From UBA4416 sp040386075 (GTDB lineage Bacteria; Bacteroidota; Bacteroidia; B-17B0; Aurantibacillaceae), in the NCBI GenBank assembly GCA_040386075.1, contig JAZKGE010000041.1, positions 1 through 64,000 on the forward strand: a stretch of 64,000 bases of DNA. Direction: 5' to 3'. Below, piece after piece: positions 44,222 to 52,840 of the stretch (position 1 is the first letter of the stretch; each line of letters opens with the position of its first letter). The position numbers were made by a program, and so were the translations under genes. The notes beneath the pieces are model-generated. The model ran no database searches and was not told the DNA's origin. It saw only the letters and a list, made by a program, of their open reading frames with translations.

Positions 44222-46627
44222 CTAAACCCTGATCCCAATAACCGTTACATCATCTACCTGTTCTAAATTGCTGATCCAGTTAGTGAAAGTTGTTATGAGT
44301 ATTTCTTTTTGTTGAGTCATTGGTAAGTGTGCGTTAGCGCTTAATAAACTCCTCAGATTTTTACTCATGAATTTTTTACCAAGTGCGCCGCCAAACTGAT
44401 CAGGGTAACCATCAGTTAACGTATACACCACATCGCCCGGTTTTAAATCAAACTCATGTCGCGTAAACGAAATATCCTGTTTATCATGCTTTCCAACAGG
44501 CATTTTATCTGGTTTCACTTCTATTACTTCCAGACCTCTTACTATCCAAACAGGGTTATTGGCAGCAGCAATGTATAATTTACGATTTTTAAAATCATAC
44601 ATGGTAAGGCTGCAGTCCATACCGTCTTTACCACCTTCAACGCTGCCATCTTTTTTTAACCGGTTAATAATTGTTTGGCGGGTGTGATCTAAAATTTCAC
44701 CGGCATCAGAAGAATGTTCAATGGCTTTCTCAAGGCTGGTAATATTAAGTAAACTCATAATAGCGCCCGGCACGCCGTGACCGGTACTGTCGGCTGTTAC
44801 TAATATAAAGCAATCGTTTTGCAATTTGGATGCCCAGTAAAAATCGCCGCTTACAACATCCTTGGGTTTAAAAAATACAAAATAATCTTTCAGGTGTTCA
44901 TCCAGCAACTCTTTGGTAGCCATAAAGCTGCGTTGTATCCGTTCGGCATAGTTAATGCTGTCGGTTATTTCGCGGTGCTTTTCCTCTACCAGATGTTTTT
45001 GTTGAGAGATGATGATATTTTGGCGTTGGGTTTCCTGCTCTTTAGCTTCAATGATCTTTTTTTGCCGATTGGTGACTCTGAAACGGTTAAACATAAAACC
45101 TGCAAATAATAAAACTAAACATAAGCCGCCGTATAAAGCAATACGTTGTGTTTTTTCCTGTTTTAATTTCGCTTCAGAAACTTCAAGCCTGCTCCGCGCT
45201 ATCTTTTTTTCTTCAATAGATTTTATGGAATCAGCGGCAGCCTTTTTTTCATACTCATATTTAAACTGCGATCTCACGGCAGCTTTTTGGCTGGTCTGAC
45301 TGCGCAAACTATCATTCATTTGTTTATGCAACAAATGCATTGTGTAAGCCTCTTTCCATTTACCCATCTCACTGTAAACACGACTCAGTATCAGGCTTGA
45401 CTGGGAAATATTGTAAGGGTAACCTAGTTCCTGAGACAGTTTTAAACTGTTCTCACCCACTTTGGCAGCTTGGCCATAATTTTTTTGCTTCATGTAAATG
45501 TCGGATATTTTAAACAGTATGGATGATGTGCCGTCTTTATCCTCTAACTCTTCATACAACTTAAGACTTTCCTGGTAGATACCCAGAGCCTTATTCATTT
45601 CATTTTTCTTACGGTATATATCTCCCAGGTTAAAATATGTAATTGCAAGCGCCGATTTATTCCCGGTCTCTTTACTGGTTGTTATACTTTTTTCATAATA
45701 CTCAAGTGCCTTGCTGAGATCCTTCAGATTATAATATAAAACCCCTATAGCCGAATAAGCCATAGCCAAACTAATTTGATTCTTCTGCTCAAGGTTAATA
45801 GCCACACTTTTATTATAGAATTCCAATGCCTTATCGTAATCTTCCTGCTTAAAATAAATAGCACCAAGGTTATACAAGTTCGCACTCATACCCTGTATAT
45901 CACCGATCTTACTTTGTATGGCCAGGCTTTTGGAAAAGAAATCGATTGCTTTTGGAACATCACCCTGATCACCATAAACAGATGCCATTTTGTTATACGA
46001 AGTTGCAAGGCCACGATCTTCTTTTAGTTCCTGGTATATTTTAATATTATCTTCATAACGGGTTACGGCATTCGCAATATCACCTTTCCTCGCATACACA
46101 TCACCTATAAAATTATTGGCGGCAGCTACTCCTGATCTGTCATTTATTTCTTCTGATAATTTCAGACTCTTGTTGCCATACATAAGGGCCTTATCTGCAT
46201 TACCCATACCGAAATAAATAAAACCCAACCCATTTAAACACGAGGCCATGCCGGCCTTGCTATTTAGTTCGGTATTGATCTCCAAACTTTTATGATAATA
46301 CTCAAGTGCTTTTTTCAGGTTACCATCATCCGCATAGACCACAGCCATATTTCCAAGGCTGGTAGCCTGATGCTTTAAATAAAACTTATAAAGAAATGTT
46401 CCTTTTTGATGCTTCTTAAGATTAGCTTCTGCCAGTTTTTTTAACTCGCTGTTAAATCCCTGCCACTCATCATCACCCGCATTTTCGGCCAGATCATTGA
46501 GCAGGTTACATCGGGTTGTATCATGCTTTGCTATTTTAAGGGCTTTTTTTAAAGAGTCTACAAGATTATCCTGCGCCGGTAAGAACAGCGACATGAAAAA
46601 GAAAACAATAACACTTAGTTGTTTCAT
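44222..46627 (-). CDS. TPR sensor protein with C-terminal SpoIIE-type phosphatase
   Basis: An 801-residue membrane protein: signal peptide (SVIVFFFMSLFLPAQ), about nine TPR repeats (residues ~75-430, with repeated ALEYYxKSL and NLGxIYxKQ), a membrane helix (~490-512, ALYGGLCLVLLFAGFMF), a coiled coil (~513-560) and a SpoIIE/PP2C-type serine phosphatase (~560-801). The phosphatase has DVVSGDFYWAS, DSTGHGVPGAIMSLL, GMDCSLTMYDF and TDGYPDQFGG, which carry the metal-binding Asp and Gly residues. The layout suggests a periplasmic TPR sensor that controls a cytoplasmic phosphatase. No partner anti-sigma gene lies next to it. The gene lies inside the block flanked by two dtd 3' ends. Confidence 0.92.
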   Translation of the reverse strand: MKQLSVIVFFFMSLFLPAQDNLVDSLKKALKIAKHDTTRCNLLNDLAENAGDDEWQGFNSELKKLAEANLKKHQKGTFLYKFYLKHQATSLGNMAVVYADDGNLKKALEYYHKSLEINTELNSKAGMASCLNGLGFIYFGMGNADKALMYGNKSLKLSEEINDRSGVAAANNFIGDVYARKGDIANAVTRYEDNIKIYQELKEDRGLATSYNKMASVYGDQGDVPKAIDFFSKSLAIQSKIGDIQGMSANLYNLGAIYFKQEDYDKALEFYNKSVAINLEQKNQISLAMAYSAIGVLYYNLKDLSKALEYYEKSITTSKETGNKSALAITYFNLGDIYRKKNEMNKALGIYQESLKLYEELEDKDGTSSILFKISDIYMKQKNYGQAAKVGENSLKLSQELGYPYNISQSSLILSRVYSEMGKWKEAYTMHLLHKQMNDSLRSQTSQKAAVRSQFKYEYEKKAAADSIKSIEEKKIARSRLEVSEAKLKQEKTQRIALYGGLCLVLLFAGFMFNRFRVTNRQKKIIEAKEQETQRQNIIISQQKHLVEEKHREITDSINYAERIQRSFMATKELLDEHLKDYFVFFKPKDVVSGDFYWASKLQNDCFILVTADSTGHGVPGAIMSLLNITSLEKAIEHSSDAGEILDHTRQTIINRLKKDGSVEGGKDGMDCSLTMYDFKNRKLYIAAANNPVWIVRGLEVIEVKPDKMPVGKHDKQDISFTRHEFDLKPGDVVYTLTDGYPDQFGGALGKKFMSKNLRSLLSANAHLPMTQQKEILITTFTNWISNLEQVDDVTVIGIRV

Positions 46628-46778
46628 ATTTTAATACTAACGGATTACGATACTGCAAAATATATAAATTTCTTTTATTTAAAAAGACAGTGGCCTAAAC
46701 TTCGGGTTCTTTTAACTGTATTGCCATCTATAACTTCCTGTCGTTGTTTGTATGACATCACTATCATAAACCATACTA

Positions 46779-46809
46779 TTTGCGGCCGCGCTCTGTTTAT
46801 CTACTTTTG
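46779..46809 (+). promoter_or_regulatory. Bacteroidota promoter, TTTG-N19-TACTTTTG
   Basis: TTTG (46779-46782), 19 bases, then TACTTTTG (46802-46809): both elements match the phylum's primary promoter. Transcription would start near 46816, giving a leader of about 29 bases to the ATG at 46845 and excluding the GTG at 46812 as start codon. Confidence 0.75.
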
Positions 46810-46844
46810 TAGTGTCAACTATTAATTACAAAAAAACTTCCATC

Positions 46845-47159
46845 ATGAATCACATCAACTACAAGTCGCTTACACCCATCAAGGTAAATATTTCAGCTGA
46901 AAAGGTATTACCGGCTATTCACCAAAATTATAATACAAAGTTTTCGATCTTACCTTATACAGTACCGATGGAATACACAATTGTGAATTTCATTATGGAT
47001 AAACTAAACAAGTTTAAAAGGATCTATTTTGAAGATCTGATCGAAGAAGTCTGCAAAATATTTTGTGTAGAGGCCATAAACGGAGCATTACTGGATACCT
47101 TATTGACGAAAAAAGGGGCAGAATTAAACAAAGGTTACCTTATCATTACCAAATCATAA
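46845..47159 (+). CDS. Small protein of unknown function
   Basis: A 104-residue soluble protein (MNHINYKSLTPIKVNISA ...). The second half, with KFKRIYFEDLIEEVCKIFCV and GALLDTLLTKKGAELNKGYL, looks like a small helical, possibly winged-helix-like fold, but no family was recognised. The ATG is chosen over an upstream GTG because the latter precedes the predicted transcription start. It is divergent from the TPR-SpoIIE gene and is followed by a mosaic repeat; it too lies within the block bounded by dtd 3' ends. Confidence 0.62.
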   Translation: MNHINYKSLTPIKVNISAEKVLPAIHQNYNTKFSILPYTVPMEYTIVNFIMDKLNKFKRIYFEDLIEEVCKIFCVEAINGALLDTLLTKKGAELNKGYLIITKS

Positions 47160-47227
47160 GATTTTTTTAGATCAAAATTAACCGGTGTTTGAGATTGCTT
47201 CTCCCGATAGCTATCAGTACCGCTGGC

Positions 47228-47355
47228 AATAACGAGAAGTTCAAACTTTAACGTAAACCCCGCGCGAGGGATGCGAGCGGAAATCCTTTTACGAACGTAG
47301 TGAAGTAAAAGATTGCAGCGGGCCAGCCCGGTGCGGCCACCGCCGCACGCGCCCA
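47228..47355. repeat. Mosaic palindromic repeat, copy 7
   Basis: Reverse-orientation copy: CCCCGCGCGAGGGATGCG, CGGAAATCC, CTTTTACGAACGTAGTG/AAGTAAAAG arm, GATTGCAGCGGGCCAGCCCGG, TGCGGCCACCGCCGCA arm and CGCGCCC. It lies 33 bases after the dtd stop (on the minus strand) and could mark the joint where the dtd end was rebuilt. Confidence 0.82.
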
Positions 47356-47388
47356 AAATCTTAATGCTAACCTGTACTTATAACAAAC

Positions 47389-47841
47389 CTACTCCCTGTT
47401 CTTACTATCTATTAAAATAGTAACAGGGCCGTCGTTGACGAGACTCACTTTCATATCAGCACCAAAAGATCCGGTTTTGATAGGTTTATTAAGTAAAGAA
47501 GATAATTGTTGAGTACAATATTCGTAAAGCGGAATCGCCATATCAGGTTTAGCCGAACGGATAAAAGAAGGACGGTTTCCTTTTTTAGTGGAAGCAAACA
47601 ACGTGAATTGGGAAACCAATAATACATCTCCGTTAATGTCCTGCAACGATAAATTCATTTTATCATCAGTGTCGCTAAAGATACGCAGGGCAATTAGTTT
47701 CTGGCAAAGCCAGTCGGCATCGTCTTTGGTATCTGCCTCTTCTACTCCAACCAAAACCAAAAATCCTTTTTGGATCTGGGAATACACAGAGCCATCAATT
47801 GTTACCGAAGCTTCGGAAACCCGCTGGATAACAAAACGCAT
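47389..47841 (-). CDS. dtd: D-aminoacyl-tRNA deacylase
   Basis: A 150-residue enzyme that removes D-amino acids wrongly attached to tRNA. The N-terminal MRFVIQRVSEASVTIDG, the SQFTLFASTKKGNRPSF catalytic block, the GxP-containing NDGPVTILIDS end and the total length are all typical of Dtd. It starts 4 bases after the dsbD-like stop, so it is probably read with that gene. Its 3' end occurs again, diverged and broken, at 44081-44187, 3.2 kb downstream. Confidence 0.95.
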   Translation of the reverse strand: MRFVIQRVSEASVTIDGSVYSQIQKGFLVLVGVEEADTKDDADWLCQKLIALRIFSDTDDKMNLSLQDINGDVLLVSQFTLFASTKKGNRPSFIRSAKPDMAIPLYEYCTQQLSSLLNKPIKTGSFGADMKVSLVNDGPVTILIDSKNRE

Positions 47842-47845
47842 GATA

Positions 47846-49936
47846 TTATTTTTTGTAGTTGGCTACACCTTCATCCAGCCATTTGATGTAATCAGGAATA
47901 CTTGGATCATAACCACGGATCTTGTTCAACACTTTTTCATTTCCGTCAACCAAAATATATAAAGGCTGTGTGCTTTGTCCGTATACTTTTTCTTCCATGT
48001 ATTTGAACTTATCGCCTATGTCGGTTAGCTGCCGTTGTTTACCATACCATTCAACCGTTTCATAATCTTTAGGATCAAGCTCGCGTTTATCATCTACGTA
48101 CAAAGAAACCAATACCACATTATTATTCAAGCGCTTGATCACTTCCGGATCTGGCCACACGTAATCTTCTGTCTTACGGCAATTGGCACAGGCATGCCCT
48201 GTAAAATCGATCAATAAAGGTTTACCAACTTTTTTAGAATAAGCCAGGGCATTTTCGTAATCATTTTTAAAATGTACAATGCCATTTTTGTTCACTTCCA
48301 TGAATTTTCCAAATTCTTCGTCCATAGGCACAGATGCTTCGGCGCTAGAGCCTCCACCTGAACCACCAAAACCATGTGGCGACTCAGAGTATTCTAATGG
48401 AGGTAAAATACCAGAGAATAATTTTAAAGGTGCGCCCCACATGCCTGGAATTAAGTAAATGGTAACAAAAAATGAAGTGATGGCTACAAATAAACGCCCA
48501 ACAGAAACATGTTTCAGGTCGCTGTCATGTGATGTTTTGAACATGCCCAATAAGTACATGGTTAGTAAAGCAAAGATCACGATCCATAAACCAATAAATA
48601 CTTCACGGGTCAAGATACCAGCCTGCACTACTAAATCGGCATTAGATGCGAATTTTAAAGCCAGTGCTAATTCGATAAATCCTAAAGTTACTTTCACTGC
48701 ATTTAGCCAACCTCCTGATTGAGGTAAAGAATTTAACCAACCCGGGAAAGCGGCGAACAAACCAAACGGTAAAGCCAGAGCTAAAGAGAAACCAAACATT
48801 CCCCAGAATGGCCCACCTAAATTGCCTGTTCCTGCTGCTTCAACCAATAAAGTACCAATGATAGGTCCTGTGCAGGAGAAAGAAACCAATGCCAACGTAA
48901 AGGCCATAAAGAAAATTCCGATATAGCCGCCTTTATCTGATTTAGCATCCATTTTATTAACGAAACCGCTTGGCAACGTAATTTCAAAAGCGCCCAAAAA
49001 CGACATGGCAAAAACCAGTAACAAAACAAAAAATGCCAGATTAAACCAAATATTTGTTGAGAGGGAATGCAAGGCTCCTGCACCAAAAATGATCGTAACT
49101 CCCAAACCTAAACCAACATACAATACAATGATGGAAATAGAATACAGGAAAGCGTTACGAATTCCCTGTGCTTTTGTTTTAGATTGTTTGGTAAAAAAAC
49201 TCACATTCATGGGGATCATCGGGAATACGCAAGGTGTTAATAAGGCAAGTGCCCCGCCAATAAACCCGGCAATAAAAATACCCCACCACGATTTTGGTGT
49301 TTCCAGTGATTTATCAACTGCCTGAGATACCTCTTCTCCTAATTTATGTTTAATGTTTTTCTCTTCCGATTTTAATGCTACCGTATCTTCAACTATGTTT
49401 GTTGTAACACTATCGGTAACAACTGCCGTTGAAGCCGTGTTTGTTATTGTTGCTGCAGTTGTATTTAAACAAGCTGCAGTTCCCTGTGCTGTAAATTCAA
49501 ATGTTTCGCCCGGAGGAGAAAGGTCGCATTTGGTATCAGTACAAACCTGGTATTCGTACTTCCCTGTTATCTTTATTTTTTTATCTGTTTTTAATTTAAC
49601 CCGTTGTGTAAATGTGGCTTTATGTTCATAGTATTCCACATTCACTTCAAATACTTTATCAAACTCTTTAATAGGTGTGCTTTGTTTCACCTTGCCCACC
49701 AACTCATAATCATTCGACTTGTCAAACTTAAACACAGTTGGCAAAGGTCCATCTTTTACTTCATTCAACGAATACATGTGCCATCCATCTTCAATGGTTA
49801 CATTAAATAACAGGTCGTATTCACAGTCTGATACTTTTTTGGTTGTGAATTTAAGCTCCGCATGAAGTTGTTGAGAGATCAAATGGGAAGAACCTATAAC
49901 CAGTAATAAAAGAAGGAGTGATAATTTTTTCAGCAT
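47846..49936 (-). CDS. DsbD-like thiol:disulfide interchange protein
   Basis: A 696-residue membrane protein from the ATG at 49936 (LKKLSLLLLLLVIGSSHL signal). The N-terminal periplasmic domain (~25-155) is DsbD-alpha-like with KKVSDCEYDLLFNV, WHMYS and CTDTKCDLSPPG cysteines. A CcdA-like membrane domain (~215-480) holds the two redox Cys in LLTPCVFPMIPM and SFSCTGPIIGTLL. A C-terminal thioredoxin domain has the CANC active site in FTGHACANCRKTEDYVW (~580-595). It should carry electrons from cytoplasmic thioredoxin to periplasmic thiol proteins, for example in cytochrome c maturation. dtd follows 4 bases downstream. Confidence 0.93.
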   Translation of the reverse strand: MLKKLSLLLLLLVIGSSHLISQQLHAELKFTTKKVSDCEYDLLFNVTIEDGWHMYSLNEVKDGPLPTVFKFDKSNDYELVGKVKQSTPIKEFDKVFEVNVEYYEHKATFTQRVKLKTDKKIKITGKYEYQVCTDTKCDLSPPGETFEFTAQGTAACLNTTAATITNTASTAVVTDSVTTNIVEDTVALKSEEKNIKHKLGEEVSQAVDKSLETPKSWWGIFIAGFIGGALALLTPCVFPMIPMNVSFFTKQSKTKAQGIRNAFLYSISIIVLYVGLGLGVTIIFGAGALHSLSTNIWFNLAFFVLLLVFAMSFLGAFEITLPSGFVNKMDAKSDKGGYIGIFFMAFTLALVSFSCTGPIIGTLLVEAAGTGNLGGPFWGMFGFSLALALPFGLFAAFPGWLNSLPQSGGWLNAVKVTLGFIELALALKFASNADLVVQAGILTREVFIGLWIVIFALLTMYLLGMFKTSHDSDLKHVSVGRLFVAITSFFVTIYLIPGMWGAPLKLFSGILPPLEYSESPHGFGGSGGGSSAEASVPMDEEFGKFMEVNKNGIVHFKNDYENALAYSKKVGKPLLIDFTGHACANCRKTEDYVWPDPEVIKRLNNNVVLVSLYVDDKRELDPKDYETVEWYGKQRQLTDIGDKFKYMEEKVYGQSTQPLYILVDGNEKVLNKIRGYDPSIPDYIKWLDEGVANYKK

Positions 49937-50044
49937 AAACAATATTTGTATGGTAAAAGTAAAATTAATTTGATAAAAGTGTCTTTGAGTTTACAATTCA
50001 AATCATATAATTATGAGATTCCTAAAGACCCGTTTTTTGAATGC

Positions 50045-50500
50045 TTATTTAGCAGGAATGGTTACCATAAAGTCTAAAATAGACGGTGGCAGGCACTGTA
50101 CATCATTACAGGTCATAAATTCCAATGAGGTTTTAACCGTTAAAGCTTTTGTATTTTTACGCTTTATTTTTTGTTTAAACATGGCTTGTCCCGAAAAAAC
50201 GAAAACCTTTGCCTCAAATGCCGCCACATATTCTTCGTGGGCATCACCTTCTTCTACCTTGCCAACTAATTCAAAATCAGCGCTTGGTGTTATTGAAAAC
50301 GAGGTTGGGATCGGACCAACATCCGTTGGGCGCTGAGAATAGATATGCCATTTTTTTTCGATGGTTGCTGTAAAAACAATTTCTCCTTCTGTAGCAGATT
50401 TTTCAACATAAGAAACCATCCAGGTAACGGGTTTTAAAGGTGTTTGAGAAAAGCCGGAAAGGGTAAAAAAGGAACATAAAATGAATAAAAACTGTTTCAT
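50045..50500 (-). CDS. Stand-alone DsbD N-terminal-domain protein
   Basis: A 151-residue secreted protein (MKQFLFILCSFFTLSGFSQ signal) equal in size and pattern to just the first domain of the DsbD-like protein encoded directly downstream: WHIYSQRPTDVGPIPTSFS, FELVGKVEEGDAHEEY, KQKIKRKNTKALTV and TCNDVQCLPP with the two cysteines. It may act as an extra thiol carrier that exchanges electrons with that protein. The 108-base gap to the dsbD-like gene shows no terminator, so co-transcription is possible. Such stand-alone copies are known in Bacteroidota. Confidence 0.85.
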   Translation of the reverse strand: MKQFLFILCSFFTLSGFSQTPLKPVTWMVSYVEKSATEGEIVFTATIEKKWHIYSQRPTDVGPIPTSFSITPSADFELVGKVEEGDAHEEYVAAFEAKVFVFSGQAMFKQKIKRKNTKALTVKTSLEFMTCNDVQCLPPSILDFMVTIPAK

Positions 50501-50649
50501 AGGTCTAATTTTTTAGTGAAAATAGACAAATAAAGTTAGTTGGGAGAAATTGAATTCTTAAAAATTGTTAGGGATTAGGGATCAGTTCGTCTCCATTATG
50601 CTGAATCATCCCTAATTATCGGACCTTTCGATACTTTTGCAAAAGCATC

Positions 50650-50930
50650 CAAAAGCTATTTTTCTTTTCTTTTTCCTTGACGAAAAAGAAACAAAAAGTC
50701 AAGGCAATTCGCCAACCTCCATTTACCCCGCAATAGCTTGCCCCGAATGGCGGTTCGCACCGAATTGCCAAAGCCAGCCGCACTATTACCAACGTATGCG
50801 AGAACGAAAAAAGTCGAATTTACAGTTAAGCCCCGCGCGAGGGATGCAAGCGGAAATCCTTTTATGAACGAAGTGAATAAAAGATTGCAGCGACAGCCCG
50901 GTGCGGCCACCGCCGCACGCGCCCTAATAA
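50650..50930. repeat. Mosaic palindromic repeat, copy 8 (long form)
   Basis: Long-form copy in the same orientation as copy 5. It has a CCTTGAC/GTCAAGG hairpin (50675-50706), a long-range stem GGCAATTCG/CGAATTGCC (50702-50710 with 50762-50770), then GCGAGGGATGCAAGCGG, CTTTTATGAACGAAGTGAATAAAAG, GATTGCAGCGACAGCCCGG and TGCGGCCACCGCCGCA to CGCGCCC. The rest of the 445-base gap (50501-50649) has only an 8-bp hairpin TTAGGGAT/ATCCCTAA at 50575-50615; no gene is seen. Confidence 0.85.
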
Positions 50931-50945
50931 CCTTAAAACAATTAA

Positions 50946-52721
50946 TTAATTAATGATCATCTCGTAAGGTAAGCGGGCCTGAACACCTTTTAAGGTCAAT
51001 ACATTTTTTAATTGTTTGATGTAGATGTATTGTTCCCCTAAGTTATTCTTCATGGCTCTTGTTTCCATTTCATCTTTTGTATTTCCCAATAATTCCTGTA
51101 TAGGATCTTTTTGTTTTGGCAGGCTCAGTATCTTATAATCTTTTAATTTAGCTTGTTTAGCTGCATAAGCAATGGCATCACTAATGCCACCCAATTCATC
51201 TACCAGGTTTATTTTAATAGCATCTGTTCCACTCCATACACGACCCTGCCCTACGCTATCAATATTGTTTTTAGTAGTTTTTCTGCCTGATGCCACTTTT
51301 GAGATGAATACATCATATATATGTTCAACGCTTTGTTGCACATATTCAAACTCTTCGGGCGATGCTCTTCTTAAAATAGTGCCTACGTCACTGTGCTTAT
51401 TGGTATTTACAGTATCAATGGTAATTCCCAGTTTTTCGGATAAAGTTTTTTGAGCATTTGGGATCATGCCAAATACACCTATTGAACCTGTAATGGTATT
51501 TGGCTGTGCAAAAATACGATCAGCAGCGCAACTGATATAATAACCACCACTGGCGGCTACATCGCCCATGGATACAATAAATGGTTTTGCTTTTTGAGCT
51601 AATACAGTTTCTCTCCAGATCACATCAGATGCTAATGCGCTTCCACCCGGTGAGTTCACACGCAATACAATAGCTTTTACATTTTTATCCAAACGGGCTT
51701 CTTTAATAGCCTTTACTAATCGTTCGCTACCAATACTCTCTTCTCCTCCATCACCACTGTTTATTTCGCCAACGGCATAAATTACAGCGATCTTATTTTT
51801 TGATGATTTAAAATCTGAATTCGCATCCGAGTAATCTTTTAACGACACAAAATTGATCTTATCTGTCTCTTTGATCTTAATGTCTTTTTTAATAGCACTA
51901 AATACCTCATCTTCATATTTAAGATCATCTACCAATTTATATTTCAAGGCATCCTGTGTACTTCTGATCGATAGATTATCGGCCATAGCATTGATCTCAT
52001 CTACAGGTATGTCACGTGTTTTACTGATCCCCGAGGTCATTTGGCCCCACAGAGAACCCATATAAGTTTCAACCTGTGCACGGTTAGCCTCGCTCATTTT
52101 ATCCAGCATAAAAGGTTCAATAGCGCTTTTAAATTTACCATGACGGAAGATCTGAACTTCCATGTCCATTTTTTCCAGCATTTTCTTATAAAACATCATC
52201 TGGGAACTTAAGCCTTTGATCTCTAAACCACCCTCAGGATTTAAATATAAATTATTGGCGGTGGTTGCCAGGTAATAACCCTTTTGAGAATAGCCTTCGG
52301 AATAGGCATAGATAAATTTACCTGAGGTTTTAAAATCCAGTAATGCATTTCGCACTTCTTCCAATGTTGCAAATCCTGCCATCGGATTGCTGACCTCTAA
52401 ATAGATCCCTTTGATATTCTTATCTTCCTTTGCTTCTTTAAGGCTGGCTAAAATGTCATCCAAACCAATTGTCCCTTTTGGCATAAATGGTCCCAGATCC
52501 ATTTCACCAAATGGATTTTTAATACTACGTTCTTTGATATCGCCATCCAGGTTGATCTTTAAAACCGAGTTCTCTTTGGAGCGATAACCTTTACCTTCTT
52601 TCATGGATATAGCCTGGGTTACCATGCTGGTAATAGATGCGATCACAATAACAGTGATCAAAACGCCGGTTACGATTATACCTAAGCATGAGCCAAAAAA
52701 TGCTCCGAAAAATTGTTTCAT
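50946..52721 (-). CDS. sppA: Signal peptide peptidase SppA, 67K type
   Basis: A 591-residue membrane-anchored serine protease with two S49 domains, as in E. coli SppA; an N-terminal membrane helix (GSCLGIIVTGVLITVIVIASI) anchors it facing the periplasm. The first domain holds the general-base Lys in GKFKSAIEPFMLDKMSE, and the second has LRVNSPGGSALASDVIW and the nucleophile Ser in GDVAASGGYYISCAADRI. It degrades leftover signal peptides in the membrane. It is divergent from folK with 119 bases between the starts, and its end lies next to a mosaic repeat. Confidence 0.94.
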   Translation of the reverse strand: MKQFFGAFFGSCLGIIVTGVLITVIVIASITSMVTQAISMKEGKGYRSKENSVLKINLDGDIKERSIKNPFGEMDLGPFMPKGTIGLDDILASLKEAKEDKNIKGIYLEVSNPMAGFATLEEVRNALLDFKTSGKFIYAYSEGYSQKGYYLATTANNLYLNPEGGLEIKGLSSQMMFYKKMLEKMDMEVQIFRHGKFKSAIEPFMLDKMSEANRAQVETYMGSLWGQMTSGISKTRDIPVDEINAMADNLSIRSTQDALKYKLVDDLKYEDEVFSAIKKDIKIKETDKINFVSLKDYSDANSDFKSSKNKIAVIYAVGEINSGDGGEESIGSERLVKAIKEARLDKNVKAIVLRVNSPGGSALASDVIWRETVLAQKAKPFIVSMGDVAASGGYYISCAADRIFAQPNTITGSIGVFGMIPNAQKTLSEKLGITIDTVNTNKHSDVGTILRRASPEEFEYVQQSVEHIYDVFISKVASGRKTTKNNIDSVGQGRVWSGTDAIKINLVDELGGISDAIAYAAKQAKLKDYKILSLPKQKDPIQELLGNTKDEMETRAMKNNLGEQYIYIKQLKNVLTLKGVQARLPYEMIIN

Positions 52722-52840
52722 ATGTGTGTTTTATTATCTTGATTCTTACAGCAATAAGTACACCAGCCAATAGCTAGTCATATTTATTTCTTACATCCAC
52801 CTAAATTAATATACTTTCTGCTATTTTTACCAATAATTGT

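Noticed and set aside
44081..47841. A classical integrative element using dtd as attachment gene
   Set aside because: No integrase, excisionase or mobilisation gene lies between the two ends, so only gene-end recombination can be claimed.
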